Shown: positions 37,074 through 46,815 of the stretch, piece after piece
Numbering within the stretch: the first letter of the stretch is position 1
Layout: each line of letters begins with the position of its first letter
Assembly (NCBI RefSeq): GCF_008124785.1
Contig: NZ_VNHU01000001.1
Location: 62,001-126,000 of the forward strand
DNA from: Aquimarina intermedia
GTDB lineage: Bacteria; Bacteroidota; Bacteroidia; Flavobacteriales; Flavobacteriaceae
Length of the DNA stretch: 64,000 bases
Direction of reading: 5' to 3'
Notes under the pieces: generated by a model
Databases searched by the model: none
Told to the model about the DNA's origin: nothing
Seen by the model: the letters and a program-made list of their open reading frames with translations, nothing else
Made by a program: the position numbers and the translations under genes

Positions 37074-39320
37074 TTACAGAGTTTTTAACAGATTAGGCTC
37101 ATATTTCAACTTAGAAACAATTTTGTGCAGCCTAATTCCAAAATCCAGGAGCGCTTTTACTTCTTTCACGCTAGCCAAGCGTTCTGTTTTCATGACTAAA
37201 AGAGCGTTGCCATTAGACTCAATGTGATAGTAAGGATTGCTCTCAAAAAATAAGACTAAAGCATCCGTAAAAAAAGCTTCTATTTCAGCTTTATTTTCAG
37301 CCATTAAAAAGAAACGTTTTGAAAAATCAGGATGATCTTTGATATCAATATCCTTAAATCCTGAAAACCGATATAAAAAATTCAGTAAGTCTTCTTTATG
37401 CAATGTAAAATTCGGAATAGTTTTTTTTAATTTTATACTTAAAAAAGTAGCTCGCAACTGCTTTTGAGATATAAATTCGCCTTCGGTATATTCTGTATCA
37501 AAAACGTTGAAATTTGTATGTTCATCAATTAATTGATTATGAATAAAATTGATTTTTTTTAGTTTAAAGAAAACAAAAGAATAAAGCGGATTTACTTCAT
37601 ATAATTTTACAGGGTTATAGGACCACTCAAAGTCATGAGCCACATTTTGTAGATCTTTCTGTCTTTTTGTAAGATTGGTTTTTGTTTTTTTAGCGTTAGA
37701 AAAGGAGAGCAATCGGCGCACTGCTAACGGATGGGTAGATGAAGTACCATGAATATCCAGTCCGTTGATATCAAAAGATCCGCCGTTGCGCGTAAAAATT
37801 TCTTGATATCCCAGCAAATGCTCCTGTACGGTAAAATCCACAAACTCACATAGCGAAAAATCAACAATGACGTCTCCATTTATCGGGATTGCATCTAAAT
37901 TGTTTTTAAGCTTATAATAGTTCATAAAGCTTGAAAAATTTTTGACGCTCACAAAATAATTCCCTTGCGCCTGTTCTTTGAACATTAAAACGTTGGGGCG
38001 AATAGCATTCGAAAGAAACAGAAGCACACTTTTATTTAAGATAATATGGATAATTAATGTACTTAAAATTCCGATAAAAATACCAGTAATTAAATTGGTT
38101 GTGATCGTGGCTATTATAGTAACGAAAAAAATAAAAACTTGTTCATTTCCAATTTTTGCAATGCTTTTAAGCGTTGAAGGCGAAGCGAGCTTATATCCAG
38201 TATACACTAAGATCGCAGCAAGTGCGGTCAAAGGAATTCTGCGAAGTTGATCTTGGAATAATAACACAAAAAGAATTAGAAAAAATGCATGAAAGAAGTT
38301 AGCACTTCGATTAGATCCGCCGTTGTTTACATTGACAGAGCTACGAGCAATTACAGTAACAACGTTGAGACCTCCCAACAAACCACTCACTATAGAGGCC
38401 AGACCCAGAGCTTTTAAATCGCGATTCACATTTGATCTACGTCGCTCAGGATCTAACTGATCGATTGCTTTGATACTTAATAAGGACTCTATACTTGATA
38501 TTAGTGTTATTGCTAGAACGACTCCAATAAACTGAGGCGTAAACAATAGAGAAAAATCCGGTGTAGGAAAACCAGATAAAACAGAGTCAGGAAGTTGAAC
38601 TAATAAAGCTGTAGCTATTGGATATGTTTCGCTAGAGAAAAATTCATAATAATAACTATACCCAATAACGAGCACTACGATCCACATGGGTGCTGGAATT
38701 AGCTTTAAATATGGGTTTCGAATTGCTCCATGAAATCGCATAATTAGTAAACTTATTAAACCGATAGATGCGGCCGCTATGGTACTTGCAGTTGCTTGAG
38801 AGAAAAGCCCAACTACTACTGAAGGGAACGTGAGTAATAATTCGATAGTATCTCCCTGAGCATCAGTATTAGCAAACATGACATGAAGCTGTTTTGCTAA
38901 AATACTTATACCAATGGCAGCTAACATACCTTGAATTGCAGAGGAAGGAAAAAAATCACTAAGAATACCCAACCGCAAAAAACCTATAAGCAACATCAAC
39001 GCTCCCGAGCAAATAATCGCTGCTAGCGTAAAGAGATAGCCCTGATAGAGATCTCCGCTTGCCAGCGTAGAGATCGCACCCAATAATACAACCACCAAAC
39101 CATTGCCGGGTCCAGCAATAGTAACATGTGAACCCCCAAAGATTGCGACGACTATACCTCCAACGATTGCGGCGATAATGCCAGAAATCGGAGGTGCGCC
39201 AGACGCCAATGCTAATCCTAACCCAAGAGGAAGTGCAATTAAGGAAACAACAAAACCCGAAAACATGTTTTTTGGCAGATTACTAAGAAAGTTCATTGAG
39301 GTATTCTTAAAATTTATCAT
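37074..39320 (-). CDS. SulP/SLC26-family inorganic anion transporter with STAS domain
   Basis: A 748-residue protein. Hydrophobic transport domain (about 10-410) opening with FVVSLIALPLGLGLALASG and the GSHVTIAGPGNGL anion-site motif, then a STAS domain (about 440-540). SulP carriers move sulfate, bicarbonate or similar anions; the substrate here is open. A further C-terminal region of about 190 residues follows STAS, longer than the shortest SulP family members, and its function is unknown. The start codon follows the USP stop directly. Confidence 0.9.
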   Translation of the reverse strand: MINFKNTSMNFLSNLPKNMFSGFVVSLIALPLGLGLALASGAPPISGIIAAIVGGIVVAIFGGSHVTIAGPGNGLVVVLLGAISTLASGDLYQGYLFTLAAIICSGALMLLIGFLRLGILSDFFPSSAIQGMLAAIGISILAKQLHVMFANTDAQGDTIELLLTFPSVVVGLFSQATASTIAAASIGLISLLIMRFHGAIRNPYLKLIPAPMWIVVLVIGYSYYYEFFSSETYPIATALLVQLPDSVLSGFPTPDFSLLFTPQFIGVVLAITLISSIESLLSIKAIDQLDPERRRSNVNRDLKALGLASIVSGLLGGLNVVTVIARSSVNVNNGGSNRSANFFHAFFLILFVLLFQDQLRRIPLTALAAILVYTGYKLASPSTLKSIAKIGNEQVFIFFVTIIATITTNLITGIFIGILSTLIIHIILNKSVLLFLSNAIRPNVLMFKEQAQGNYFVSVKNFSSFMNYYKLKNNLDAIPINGDVIVDFSLCEFVDFTVQEHLLGYQEIFTRNGGSFDINGLDIHGTSSTHPLAVRRLLSFSNAKKTKTNLTKRQKDLQNVAHDFEWSYNPVKLYEVNPLYSFVFFKLKKINFIHNQLIDEHTNFNVFDTEYTEGEFISQKQLRATFLSIKLKKTIPNFTLHKEDLLNFLYRFSGFKDIDIKDHPDFSKRFFLMAENKAEIEAFFTDALVLFFESNPYYHIESNGNALLVMKTERLASVKEVKALLDFGIRLHKIVSKLKYEPNLLKTL

Positions 39321-40181
39321 TTATCTTACAATTAATACATCGGTTGGAAGCTCTGATAAGATATATTCCATATCATGCGGAAAAATACGATCTAAAAAAG
39401 TGCTCTTTTCCGGAGCGTTCATTATTAATAAATCGGCACCGACAATCTTAGCATAATGTCCAATGGAATACCCTCTCTGTCCAAAAATTGGTTGAATTTT
39501 GATTTTAACTGCACTTTTTAGTTGTGACGGTATTTCTTTTAAAACATCATGAACTCTTAGTGCTTGTTTTTGGGAAAGTTGTTCTTTGATCAAGGTACTT
39601 TTGAGTAAAGACTTGTTATCCTGTACAATTACCTTAACGTCTTTCTTAGAAATTTCTTCAACAATCGTTAGTTGTTTACTATCCAGATTCTGTGCAAATT
39701 CAAAGGATGCGCATAACGTTTCCTGTGTTTTATTATTGTTTAAACCGTTCACTACAATATGTCGACACGGTCGAAGATCTTCAGAAGGTTTTATAAGCAA
39801 TAAAACTGAACATGGTGCTTTACGAACAATTTTACGTGCGATGGATCCTATATAAAACTTTAAAATATCTTCTCTTGGTGTCGCTCCCAGCATAATTAGA
39901 TCTGCATTTGTACTCTGAGCCGATTTAATAATAACCTCTACAGGATTACCGTCTTTCCATATCATTTTCACTTTTCCGTCATCGTCATCCTCAAACCCGG
40001 ATAATAAATGTCGAATAGTCTCCTGCTTTTCTTTGGTTTTCTCACCAACATGCACTAGAACTAGGCGGCAATCAAAAAAGTCAACCAATCGCATGGCTTC
40101 AAAAATGTTATTTTGGAGATTTGGTGAAAAAGCAACACCTATTAAAACGGTTTTAAATTTTTGAGATAGACAAGGGTTCAA
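39321..40181 (-). CDS. Tandem universal stress protein
   Basis: A 286-residue protein with two USP folds: about 8-145 (KTVLIGVAFSPN, LIMLGATPRED, then GSIARKIVRKAPCSVLLL as the ATP-binding GxxG-type loop) and about 150-285 (degenerate, with LLIMNAPEKS). Starts with TTG at 40181, since no ATG occurs before the first strand. It directly precedes the SulP gene, suggesting regulation or protection linked to ion transport. Confidence 0.88.
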   Translation of the reverse strand: MNPCLSQKFKTVLIGVAFSPNLQNNIFEAMRLVDFFDCRLVLVHVGEKTKEKQETIRHLLSGFEDDDDGKVKMIWKDGNPVEVIIKSAQSTNADLIMLGATPREDILKFYIGSIARKIVRKAPCSVLLLIKPSEDLRPCRHIVVNGLNNNKTQETLCASFEFAQNLDSKQLTIVEEISKKDVKVIVQDNKSLLKSTLIKEQLSQKQALRVHDVLKEIPSQLKSAVKIKIQPIFGQRGYSIGHYAKIVGADLLIMNAPEKSTFLDRIFPHDMEYILSELPTDVLIVR

Positions 40182-40303
40182 ATGATATAATTTTACATTA
40201 AGGGTAGAATATAGAATTAATTTTTAAAAGTGAAAAATTGTTAACGATTTTATACATCATAAAAAAAATGACGAACTTGCTAGCTTTTTAAGACATAAAA
40301 CAT

Positions 40304-42163
40304 ATGATTGAGCTATCAGGAATAATAATTTTAGGAATACTTGCGCAATGGGTAGCCTGGAAATTTAAAATCCCCGCGATATTACCTTTAATATTAATTG
40401 GACTCCTTGTTGGACCTATATCTACCTTATTTACAGAGAATAGCACAAAATTAATACAACCTATTTGGAACGGAACACAAGGCTTATTTCCCGGCGAAAG
40501 TCTATTTTATTTTGTGTCACTGGCAATAAGTATCATATTATTTGAAGGAGGACTTACGCTGCGCAGAGGGGAAATTTCAAACATCGGCCCGGTGATTATA
40601 AAACTTATTAGTGTAGCTGTAATCGTCACCTTTTTTGGCGCTGGCCTTGCTGCTCACTTTATTTTCGGACTAAGTTGGCCGATTTCTTTTTTGTTTTCCT
40701 CTCTAATTATTGTGACAGGACCTACCGTAATTACACCTATTCTTAGAAACATTCCTCTCAAAAAAGATGTCTCAGCCATTCTTAAGTGGGAAGGGATTCT
40801 AATTGATCCCATAGGAGCTTTGGTAGCAGTTCTGGTTTTTGAATTCATAAGTGTAGGAGAAGGACAAGAATTTACGCAAACTGCGTTAATGGAATTTGGA
40901 AAAATCGTTCTGTTTGGTTTCACTTTTGGTTTCACTTTTGCACACGCACTTGCTTTTGCAATCAAAAAAAATGTAATTCCTCACTATTTATTAAATGTTT
41001 TCACACTAGCAACAGTCCTTGGAGTGTTTGTACTTTCTGATGTATTTGCACACGAATCAGGTTTATTATCTGTTGTTATTATGGGAATGGTGTTAGGAAA
41101 TATAAATTTACCTAATATTGAAGAACTCCTTTATTTTAAAGAATCACTAAGCGTACTGCTGATTTCGATTCTTTTTATTCTATTATCTGCAAATATTAAT
41201 ATTGAAGAACTTGAATTGGTATATAACTGGGAAGCAGTATTGTTATTTGCCACTGTAGTATTTTTTATCCGGCCTGTCGGTGTGTTTTTGAGCTCCATAG
41301 ATTCTGGCTTAAAACTGAAAGAAAAATTATTTATTAGCTGGGTAGGACCAAGAGGTATAGTTGCGGCAGGAATAGCTTCATTGTTTGGTTTAAAATTGAC
41401 TGCCGACGGTGAACCTGGAGCAGAGTATATAACACCTTTAGTTTTTATGATTGTGTTGGGAACAGTACTTTTAAACGCTACCACTGCCAGGTTATTCGCT
41501 AAACTGGTAGGTGTTTTTCTGAAAAAATCAGAGGGTATTTTAATCGTTGGTGGATCAAAGGTTTCTCGTCTTATAGCCTCATATCTTAAAACAAATGACC
41601 GACACGTTGTACTCTTGGACAATAATAAAGGTAATGTCAAAAAAGCTAAAAATTTGGGCTTAGACGCTATAGAAGGTAACATCTATAATAATACAATCAA
41701 AGATAATATAGAGTTAAGCGATATTGGAATTGTAATGGCATTGACCGGAAACAGTGATATAAATAAATATGCTATCAAAAAATTTGCAGATCAATTCGGT
41801 GAGAATGGATCTTTTAGATTGGTGACTACAGAGGAGATGAGTGATCCCGACAATAATCCGGAAGAAGGTCTATTCTCTCAAACAGATGATTATTATAAGC
41901 TCATGGATTTAGCAGAACGGTACCCAATGATTATGGAAATTGAAATAGAAAATGAAGAACACTACAAAAGCTTAATTGAATTATCTAAGAAAGAGGGGAA
42001 CATGATTCCATTGTTTATTAAAACTCCCGAGGATTCCATTCGAATTATTCCATCACATAGCGAGGATGTTAAACGTATAGAGCCCGAGAGTATTTTGGCA
42101 TATATTGGCAAGCCTATTGATGTTGAAGAATCGGCAACAGTAATCGATAAAACGACCGAATAA
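40304..42163 (+). CDS. CPA1-type cation:proton antiporter with RCK/TrkA-N domain
   Basis: A 619-residue protein. About twelve hydrophobic segments span residues 1-410 (FEGGLTLRRGEI, GPTVITPILRN, FISWVGPRGIVAAGIA as NhaP/CPA motifs). A cytosolic RCK/TrkA-N domain begins at about 412 with ILIVGGSKVSRLIASYLK, suggesting nucleotide control. These antiporters exchange Na+ or K+ for H+. It is divergent from the USP-SulP pair with a 122-bp gap, consistent with shared ion/pH homeostasis. Confidence 0.92.
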   Translation: MIELSGIIILGILAQWVAWKFKIPAILPLILIGLLVGPISTLFTENSTKLIQPIWNGTQGLFPGESLFYFVSLAISIILFEGGLTLRRGEISNIGPVIIKLISVAVIVTFFGAGLAAHFIFGLSWPISFLFSSLIIVTGPTVITPILRNIPLKKDVSAILKWEGILIDPIGALVAVLVFEFISVGEGQEFTQTALMEFGKIVLFGFTFGFTFAHALAFAIKKNVIPHYLLNVFTLATVLGVFVLSDVFAHESGLLSVVIMGMVLGNINLPNIEELLYFKESLSVLLISILFILLSANINIEELELVYNWEAVLLFATVVFFIRPVGVFLSSIDSGLKLKEKLFISWVGPRGIVAAGIASLFGLKLTADGEPGAEYITPLVFMIVLGTVLLNATTARLFAKLVGVFLKKSEGILIVGGSKVSRLIASYLKTNDRHVVLLDNNKGNVKKAKNLGLDAIEGNIYNNTIKDNIELSDIGIVMALTGNSDINKYAIKKFADQFGENGSFRLVTTEEMSDPDNNPEEGLFSQTDDYYKLMDLAERYPMIMEIEIENEEHYKSLIELSKKEGNMIPLFIKTPEDSIRIIPSHSEDVKRIEPESILAYIGKPIDVEESATVIDKTTE

Positions 42164-42259
42164 ATCGATATAATACAGTATAATTTCTTAATTTTTTGTT
42201 AATTAAATACTTTTTAAGTAGTTTAGCTTTTTAACTCTAATCTATTTAACTTTTTAATT

Positions 42260-42523
42260 ATGAAAAAAATTTTAATCTTATGTGTTAGTATCTTAGCCAT
42301 TGGACTCACTTCATGTGGAAGTGATGATGATGCTGGCTTTGATTGTTTAAAGCTAACTACTGACGTTAGCACAGCGGCTTCAGCGTATGCCGAAAATCAG
42401 ACTACCGAAAACTGTAATGCCTATAAACAATCTTTAGAGGCTTATCTTGAAGGTAATTGTTTCCCTGACGAACAGTCAGAAGCTTCCTTTAGAGAGCAAT
42501 TGGAAGGACTTACTTGTTCATAA
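42260..42523 (+). CDS. Small cysteine-rich lipoprotein, unknown
   Basis: An 87-residue protein with lipobox LTSCGS (Cys19) and a mature part of about 68 residues with five more Cys-containing positions (DCLKL, NCNAYK, NCFPDE, TCS), suggesting disulfides in the periplasm or at the surface. I do not recognise a family. The terminator at 42531 follows at once. Confidence 0.7.
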   Translation: MKKILILCVSILAIGLTSCGSDDDAGFDCLKLTTDVSTAASAYAENQTTENCNAYKQSLEAYLEGNCFPDEQSEASFREQLEGLTCS

Positions 42524-42530
42524 TATAAAT

Positions 42531-42556
42531 AAAAAGGTTCCAAGCGGAGCCTTTTT
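42531..42556. terminator. Bidirectional terminator
   Basis: Hairpin AAAAAGGTTCC / GGAGCCTTTTT (one G-T pair) between the small lipoprotein and the convergent nuclease gene, overlapping the latter's stop codon. Confidence 0.88.
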
Positions 42557-43601
42557 ACTTTTTCTTTATCAAATACACGCAAACAGGAAAATGATCACTA
42601 TATCCTCCTGTAAACCTACCATTTGCAAAACTTCTAAATGGATATCCCTTATAACTACCGTTGGCAGTAGTTAGAAATTTTTTAGCATATACTTGAGCTT
42701 TATAGTATTGAAACGTTTTGTAATCCGTTTTCATAAGTGCTTTTGAAAGCAAAACTTGATCAAACAAATTCCAGCTATCCCCCCAAGCTAGAGATCCAGT
42801 GCCATTCGACAGAATTTCTTCAAAAGGATTGAATTGTCTTGAGTCAGAAAGTGTATTTATTGTATTTGACGTATTTAAAACCTCTCGAATGCTCTCATTT
42901 TTAGGACCGTCATTAAAATCTCCCATGGTGATAATCTTTGCATAAGGATCTTTGAACAACAAAGAATCAATTATGTTACGTGTAATGCGAGCTGCTTTAT
43001 TTCTTTTGTACTTGCTTCTGGCTTCGCCTCCTCTTCGTGAAGGCCAGTGATTTACTATGATGTGTAAAAGTTCATTCTCGAGATATCCGGTCACGACAAG
43101 TTGGTCACGCGTATACACACGTTTTCCTGTCTTTTGGTCATATAGTAAAACGGGGCGAGTCATCGATTGAATGGGCCTAAAAATATCTTTTCTATAGAGC
43201 AGAGCCACGTCTATTCCTCGACGATCTGGAGAATCATGATGAATGATACCATAGCGGTAGGATGCCATAGCTTCTTGTTGTATCAAATCTTCCAATACTT
43301 TCTTATTCTCAACTTCTGCAACGCCCAAAATGGCCGGTGGACTTTTAGTTAGATCACTACCTATAGCTACAATTGCAGAGGCCATATTTTTGAGCTTTTT
43401 ACGATATATTGCTTCGGTCCAATGATCTTTTCCATCAGGTGTGCGGTCATCATCAAAGGTCTTAGGATCGTTTATAGTATCAAATAGATTTTCTAAATTA
43501 TAAAAACCAATAGTGATAACTTTATAGGAAGTAGTAGTTTGAGCATACCCAAAAGACAAAATGTTAGTAAATAATAGGATGAGCGTAATTTTAAAATACA
43601 T
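42555..43601 (-). CDS. Secreted endonuclease/exonuclease/phosphatase-family enzyme
   Basis: A 348-residue protein with a signal peptide (about 1-21, LSFGYAQ). EEP-fold motifs are in order: GFYNLENLFD, VAEVENKKVLEDL (catalytic Glu), VNHWPSRRGGEARS, MGDFND and YSDHFPV (catalytic His). These enzymes hydrolyse phosphodiester or phosphoester bonds of nucleic acids or lipids/inositol phosphates. I start at the ATG at 43601, which begins the signal peptide; the open frame runs 12 codons further. Divergent from the TonB receptor gene. Confidence 0.9.
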   Translation of the reverse strand: MYFKITLILLFTNILSFGYAQTTTSYKVITIGFYNLENLFDTINDPKTFDDDRTPDGKDHWTEAIYRKKLKNMASAIVAIGSDLTKSPPAILGVAEVENKKVLEDLIQQEAMASYRYGIIHHDSPDRRGIDVALLYRKDIFRPIQSMTRPVLLYDQKTGKRVYTRDQLVVTGYLENELLHIIVNHWPSRRGGEARSKYKRNKAARITRNIIDSLLFKDPYAKIITMGDFNDGPKNESIREVLNTSNTINTLSDSRQFNPFEEILSNGTGSLAWGDSWNLFDQVLLSKALMKTDYKTFQYYKAQVYAKKFLTTANGSYKGYPFRSFANGRFTGGYSDHFPVCVYLIKKK

Positions 43602-43626
43602 ATAAGGTTTAGGTTTAAGAGGTAAC

Positions 43627-43656
43627 CAAATTAACAATCATTAGAGTAACGATCAA
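43627..43656 (-). promoter_or_regulatory. Promoter of the secreted nuclease gene
   Basis: On minus, TTG (43656-43654), 19 nt, then TTAATTTG (43634-43627; one mismatch to TAnnTTTG), 26 bp before the ATG at 43601. Confidence 0.6.
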
Positions 43657-43664
43657 AAAAAAAT

Positions 43665-43689
43665 TATATAGTTAGCATCTAACTATATA
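43665..43689. promoter_or_regulatory. 25-bp perfect inverted repeat, operator-like
   Basis: Arms TATATAGTTAG and CTAACTATATA separated by CAT. It lies 8 bp upstream of the nuclease -33 element and 110 bp upstream of the TonB-receptor -33 element. No T run follows, so it is not a terminator. A dimeric regulator is the simplest explanation. Confidence 0.75.
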
Positions 43690-43799
43690 GTAAAATCCAA
43701 CATATCATAGACGAACAGGCGTTTCTCATGTGACGGTTTTTTTCTTGACAGCAGAAATAAATCAAAGAAGATATCTATAATTAGGGTATTTTTCCCCTG

Positions 43800-43829
43800 T
43801 TGCAAAACAGAAAAAATATAGTATGTTTG
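43800..43829 (+). promoter_or_regulatory. Promoter of the TonB receptor operon
   Basis: TTG at 43800-43802, 19 nt, TATGTTTG at 43822-43829; both match the Bacteroidota consensus at correct spacing. The ATG is 71 bp downstream. Confidence 0.82.
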
Positions 43830-43899
43830 TCATAAGTAATTGATATGTGATAGTTTAATTCATTCCAATTACTTACTCTTAATAACCTAATCCATTCAA

Positions 43900-46788
43900 A
43901 TGAGACATCTTTTATCACCAAACCGGTGGTCATCGTATTTGTTTATTTTCTGTTTTACTTACACGATCAACTCACAACGAAGCTCAATAAAGGGAACAGT
44001 TGTAGATCAAGAAACAAGTACACCTTTAAAAAACGTTCAGATTGCGCTCAACAATACCACAATCTTTACAAAATCTGATAATAAGGGAGCTTTTATCATT
44101 AGAATTCCTGATGATGTATTTGGTGATCAAATTTTAATCTTTTCTTGTGCAGGCTACAGCAAAAAGATTTTTCCAATTTATATTGTAGAAGGTGAAGTCT
44201 TAGACTTAGACCGAATTAGCCTTCAATATGATCACATTGCGGACAATAAAAATATCGGAATTATTTCCTTATCCAATGAGCAGTTAATTAGTACTGAAGA
44301 CGTAAATATATACCATTCCGGTGTGTTGCAAGCCACCAAAGACGTTTTTCTTTCAGCAGCAGCATACGATTTTAGCAGTACTTTTTTTAGACCGAGAGGA
44401 TTGGGTAATGAGTATGGCAAAGTATTGATAAATGGTCTTGAGATGAACAAATTGATTAATGGACGTCCGCTTTGGAGTTCTTGGGGAGGACTTAACGATG
44501 TTTTACGTAATCAAACCTACTATCGCAATTTGAAATCAAGTGAAGTCGCCTTTGGGGATCTTGGCGGGTCAACGCATATTACCATGAGAGCTTCTCAATA
44601 TAAAGGAGGTGGTAGAGTTTCATATGCGTTGGCAAATAGATCATATACAGGACGTGTAATGGGAAGTTATCATTCGGGTTTAACTAAAAAAGGATGGGCG
44701 TACTCTTTAGCAATATCAAGAAGGTTTGGAGATGAAGGAATAATTGAAGGAACCGCCTATAATGCCAACTCATTTTTTGTTTCGGTGGAAAAACAAATTA
44801 ATGACAGACATGCGCTCAATCTTACAGGCTTTTATACGCCAATCAAACGTGGCAAGTCTACAGCAATCACAGAAGAGGTTTTCAGATTGAAAGGTAAAGA
44901 GTACAATCCTAATTGGGGATATCTTAATGGGGAAAAAATAAATGCCAAAGTTCAAGTTGTAGAAGAACCGGTTTTTATGCTCAATTATTATTGGCAAGTA
45001 GGAGAAAAAACGAGTTTGAACACATCAGTAGGGTTTCAAACCGGAAATCGATATACAACACGATTAGATAATGGGGGCACGGATTTGTTAACAGATATAG
45101 AAGGAACTGTTGGCTATAGCGGAGGAGGTAGGAGTAAGACAATAAATCCTATGCACCCGGAACATCTGCCAAGCTTTTATCTTCAAAAATCTCAAAATAA
45201 GGTAACGGATTTTCAGAAAGCATATCTCGCGGAACACGCATTTTTGAACAGCGGACAAATAGAGTGGAATGAATTATTCACCACAAACCAACGTAATAAA
45301 AATCAAAACAAAAACGCAACCTACGTATTGTTACAGGATAAAACAGAGGATAATCAATTAATTGTAAGTAGTTTAATGAATAGTGAACTCAGTAGGGCTG
45401 TTTCAATTAGTGGGGGTGTACAGTACCGTAATCTTGTAAGTCAAAATTATGCTGAGGTAGGAAATATGTTAGGTGGAACCGGCTTTCTCGATATCGACAA
45501 TTTTGCCAGATTTGGTGAGAATCAAACGAATAAAGAAGTTGTAAAAAGAGCGCAGAACGATCTCAAAAATCCAAACAGAGTTGTAACCCAAGGGGATACC
45601 TATAAATATAATTATAAAATTTTAGCTAGCGAAACTAAAGGGTTCTTCCAAGGGGAAGCGGATTATAAACGTATGAATGTATCTATTGCCGCAGCTTTGA
45701 GTGCTACTTCTTATCAACGAGTCGGATTGTATGAAAATGGATATTTTCCAGGAAAGAGATCGATTGGATCTTCTGATAGAATTTCTTTTACAAACTATGG
45801 TTTCAAAACAGGACTGACCGCTAAGTTGCAGAAAAACATGTTCCTAGAAACAAATATGGGCTATTTTACTAAGGCACCTACCCTTGAAAATAGCTTTGTA
45901 AATGCCAGACAAAATAATTTATCCATATCAGATATTACCAAAGAAGGAAATCAGTCCGAAGAAATACTTTCTATTGATGCCGGTTACATTCTGCAAAACC
46001 AAAAATTAAAAATTCGTTTATCTGGGTATTATACGACGATTCTTAAAGCAACTGATATCTCATACTATTATACTGAAGCTATTGAGGCAGAGGACTCAGG
46101 ATTGGTACAGGAACTCTTGTTCGGTATTGATAAACAATATTTTGGGGGAGAAGTAGGTGTCAGCTATCAAATTACACCCACCTTACGATTAAGGACTGTT
46201 GCAGCACTTGGTCAACATACTTATGATAACACACCTAATCTTTGGTTAGCGAGTACCAGTAGCGCTTTTGTAAAAGATGGCGGTATTAAAAACATGGGAA
46301 AGGTGTATCTCAAGAACTATCGATTATCGGGCGGACCCCAAACAGTTGCGCAGCTTGGCTTTGATTATAGGGATCCAGATTTTTGGTGGCTTGGTACGAG
46401 CGTAAATTATTTCTCTGGGGCGTATATAGGAATTAGTTCTTTTGCCAGAACCGATAATTTTTATAAGGATAGTGATGGATTACCTTTTAATGAGTATGAT
46501 CAACAAACTGCACAAAAATTATTACAGCAAGAACGGTTCGACGACTATATTCTGGTGAATGCAGTAGGGGGTAAATCCTGGAGAATTAAAGGCTATACAT
46601 TCGGTTTTTTTGCAAGTATTAGTAATGTGCTGAATCAATTATACAAAACCGGGGGATTCGAATCTTCTCGCAGAGCTAATTATAGATTGGCGTTAGAAGA
46701 ATCACAACGAGAGACTCCGATCTATGGATCTCGCTACTTTTATGGAGCAAGCACTTCATATTATCTTAATTTTTACTGTAGATTTTAA
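43900..46788 (+). CDS. TonB-dependent outer-membrane receptor with N-terminal CarboxypepD_reg domain
   Basis: A 962-residue protein. The signal peptide (about 1-25) is followed by a CarboxypepD_reg-like domain (about 27-110; IKGTVVDQETSTPLKNVQIA), a plug (about 125-220; VLINGLEMNKLINGRPLWSSWGG) and a beta-barrel ending in a C-terminal aromatic Phe. Such receptors import substrates through the outer membrane with TonB energy. No SusD gene follows; the next gene encodes a DUF5689 lipoprotein. Opposite the nuclease gene across a 298-bp regulatory gap, suggesting a nucleotide or phosphate-containing ligand. Confidence 0.92.
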   Translation: MRHLLSPNRWSSYLFIFCFTYTINSQRSSIKGTVVDQETSTPLKNVQIALNNTTIFTKSDNKGAFIIRIPDDVFGDQILIFSCAGYSKKIFPIYIVEGEVLDLDRISLQYDHIADNKNIGIISLSNEQLISTEDVNIYHSGVLQATKDVFLSAAAYDFSSTFFRPRGLGNEYGKVLINGLEMNKLINGRPLWSSWGGLNDVLRNQTYYRNLKSSEVAFGDLGGSTHITMRASQYKGGGRVSYALANRSYTGRVMGSYHSGLTKKGWAYSLAISRRFGDEGIIEGTAYNANSFFVSVEKQINDRHALNLTGFYTPIKRGKSTAITEEVFRLKGKEYNPNWGYLNGEKINAKVQVVEEPVFMLNYYWQVGEKTSLNTSVGFQTGNRYTTRLDNGGTDLLTDIEGTVGYSGGGRSKTINPMHPEHLPSFYLQKSQNKVTDFQKAYLAEHAFLNSGQIEWNELFTTNQRNKNQNKNATYVLLQDKTEDNQLIVSSLMNSELSRAVSISGGVQYRNLVSQNYAEVGNMLGGTGFLDIDNFARFGENQTNKEVVKRAQNDLKNPNRVVTQGDTYKYNYKILASETKGFFQGEADYKRMNVSIAAALSATSYQRVGLYENGYFPGKRSIGSSDRISFTNYGFKTGLTAKLQKNMFLETNMGYFTKAPTLENSFVNARQNNLSISDITKEGNQSEEILSIDAGYILQNQKLKIRLSGYYTTILKATDISYYYTEAIEAEDSGLVQELLFGIDKQYFGGEVGVSYQITPTLRLRTVAALGQHTYDNTPNLWLASTSSAFVKDGGIKNMGKVYLKNYRLSGGPQTVAQLGFDYRDPDFWWLGTSVNYFSGAYIGISSFARTDNFYKDSDGLPFNEYDQQTAQKLLQQERFDDYILVNAVGGKSWRIKGYTFGFFASISNVLNQLYKTGGFESSRRANYRLALEESQRETPIYGSRYFYGASTSYYLNFYCRF

Positions 46789-46815
46789 TAATTATACTTC
46801 TTAAACCTATTTGCT

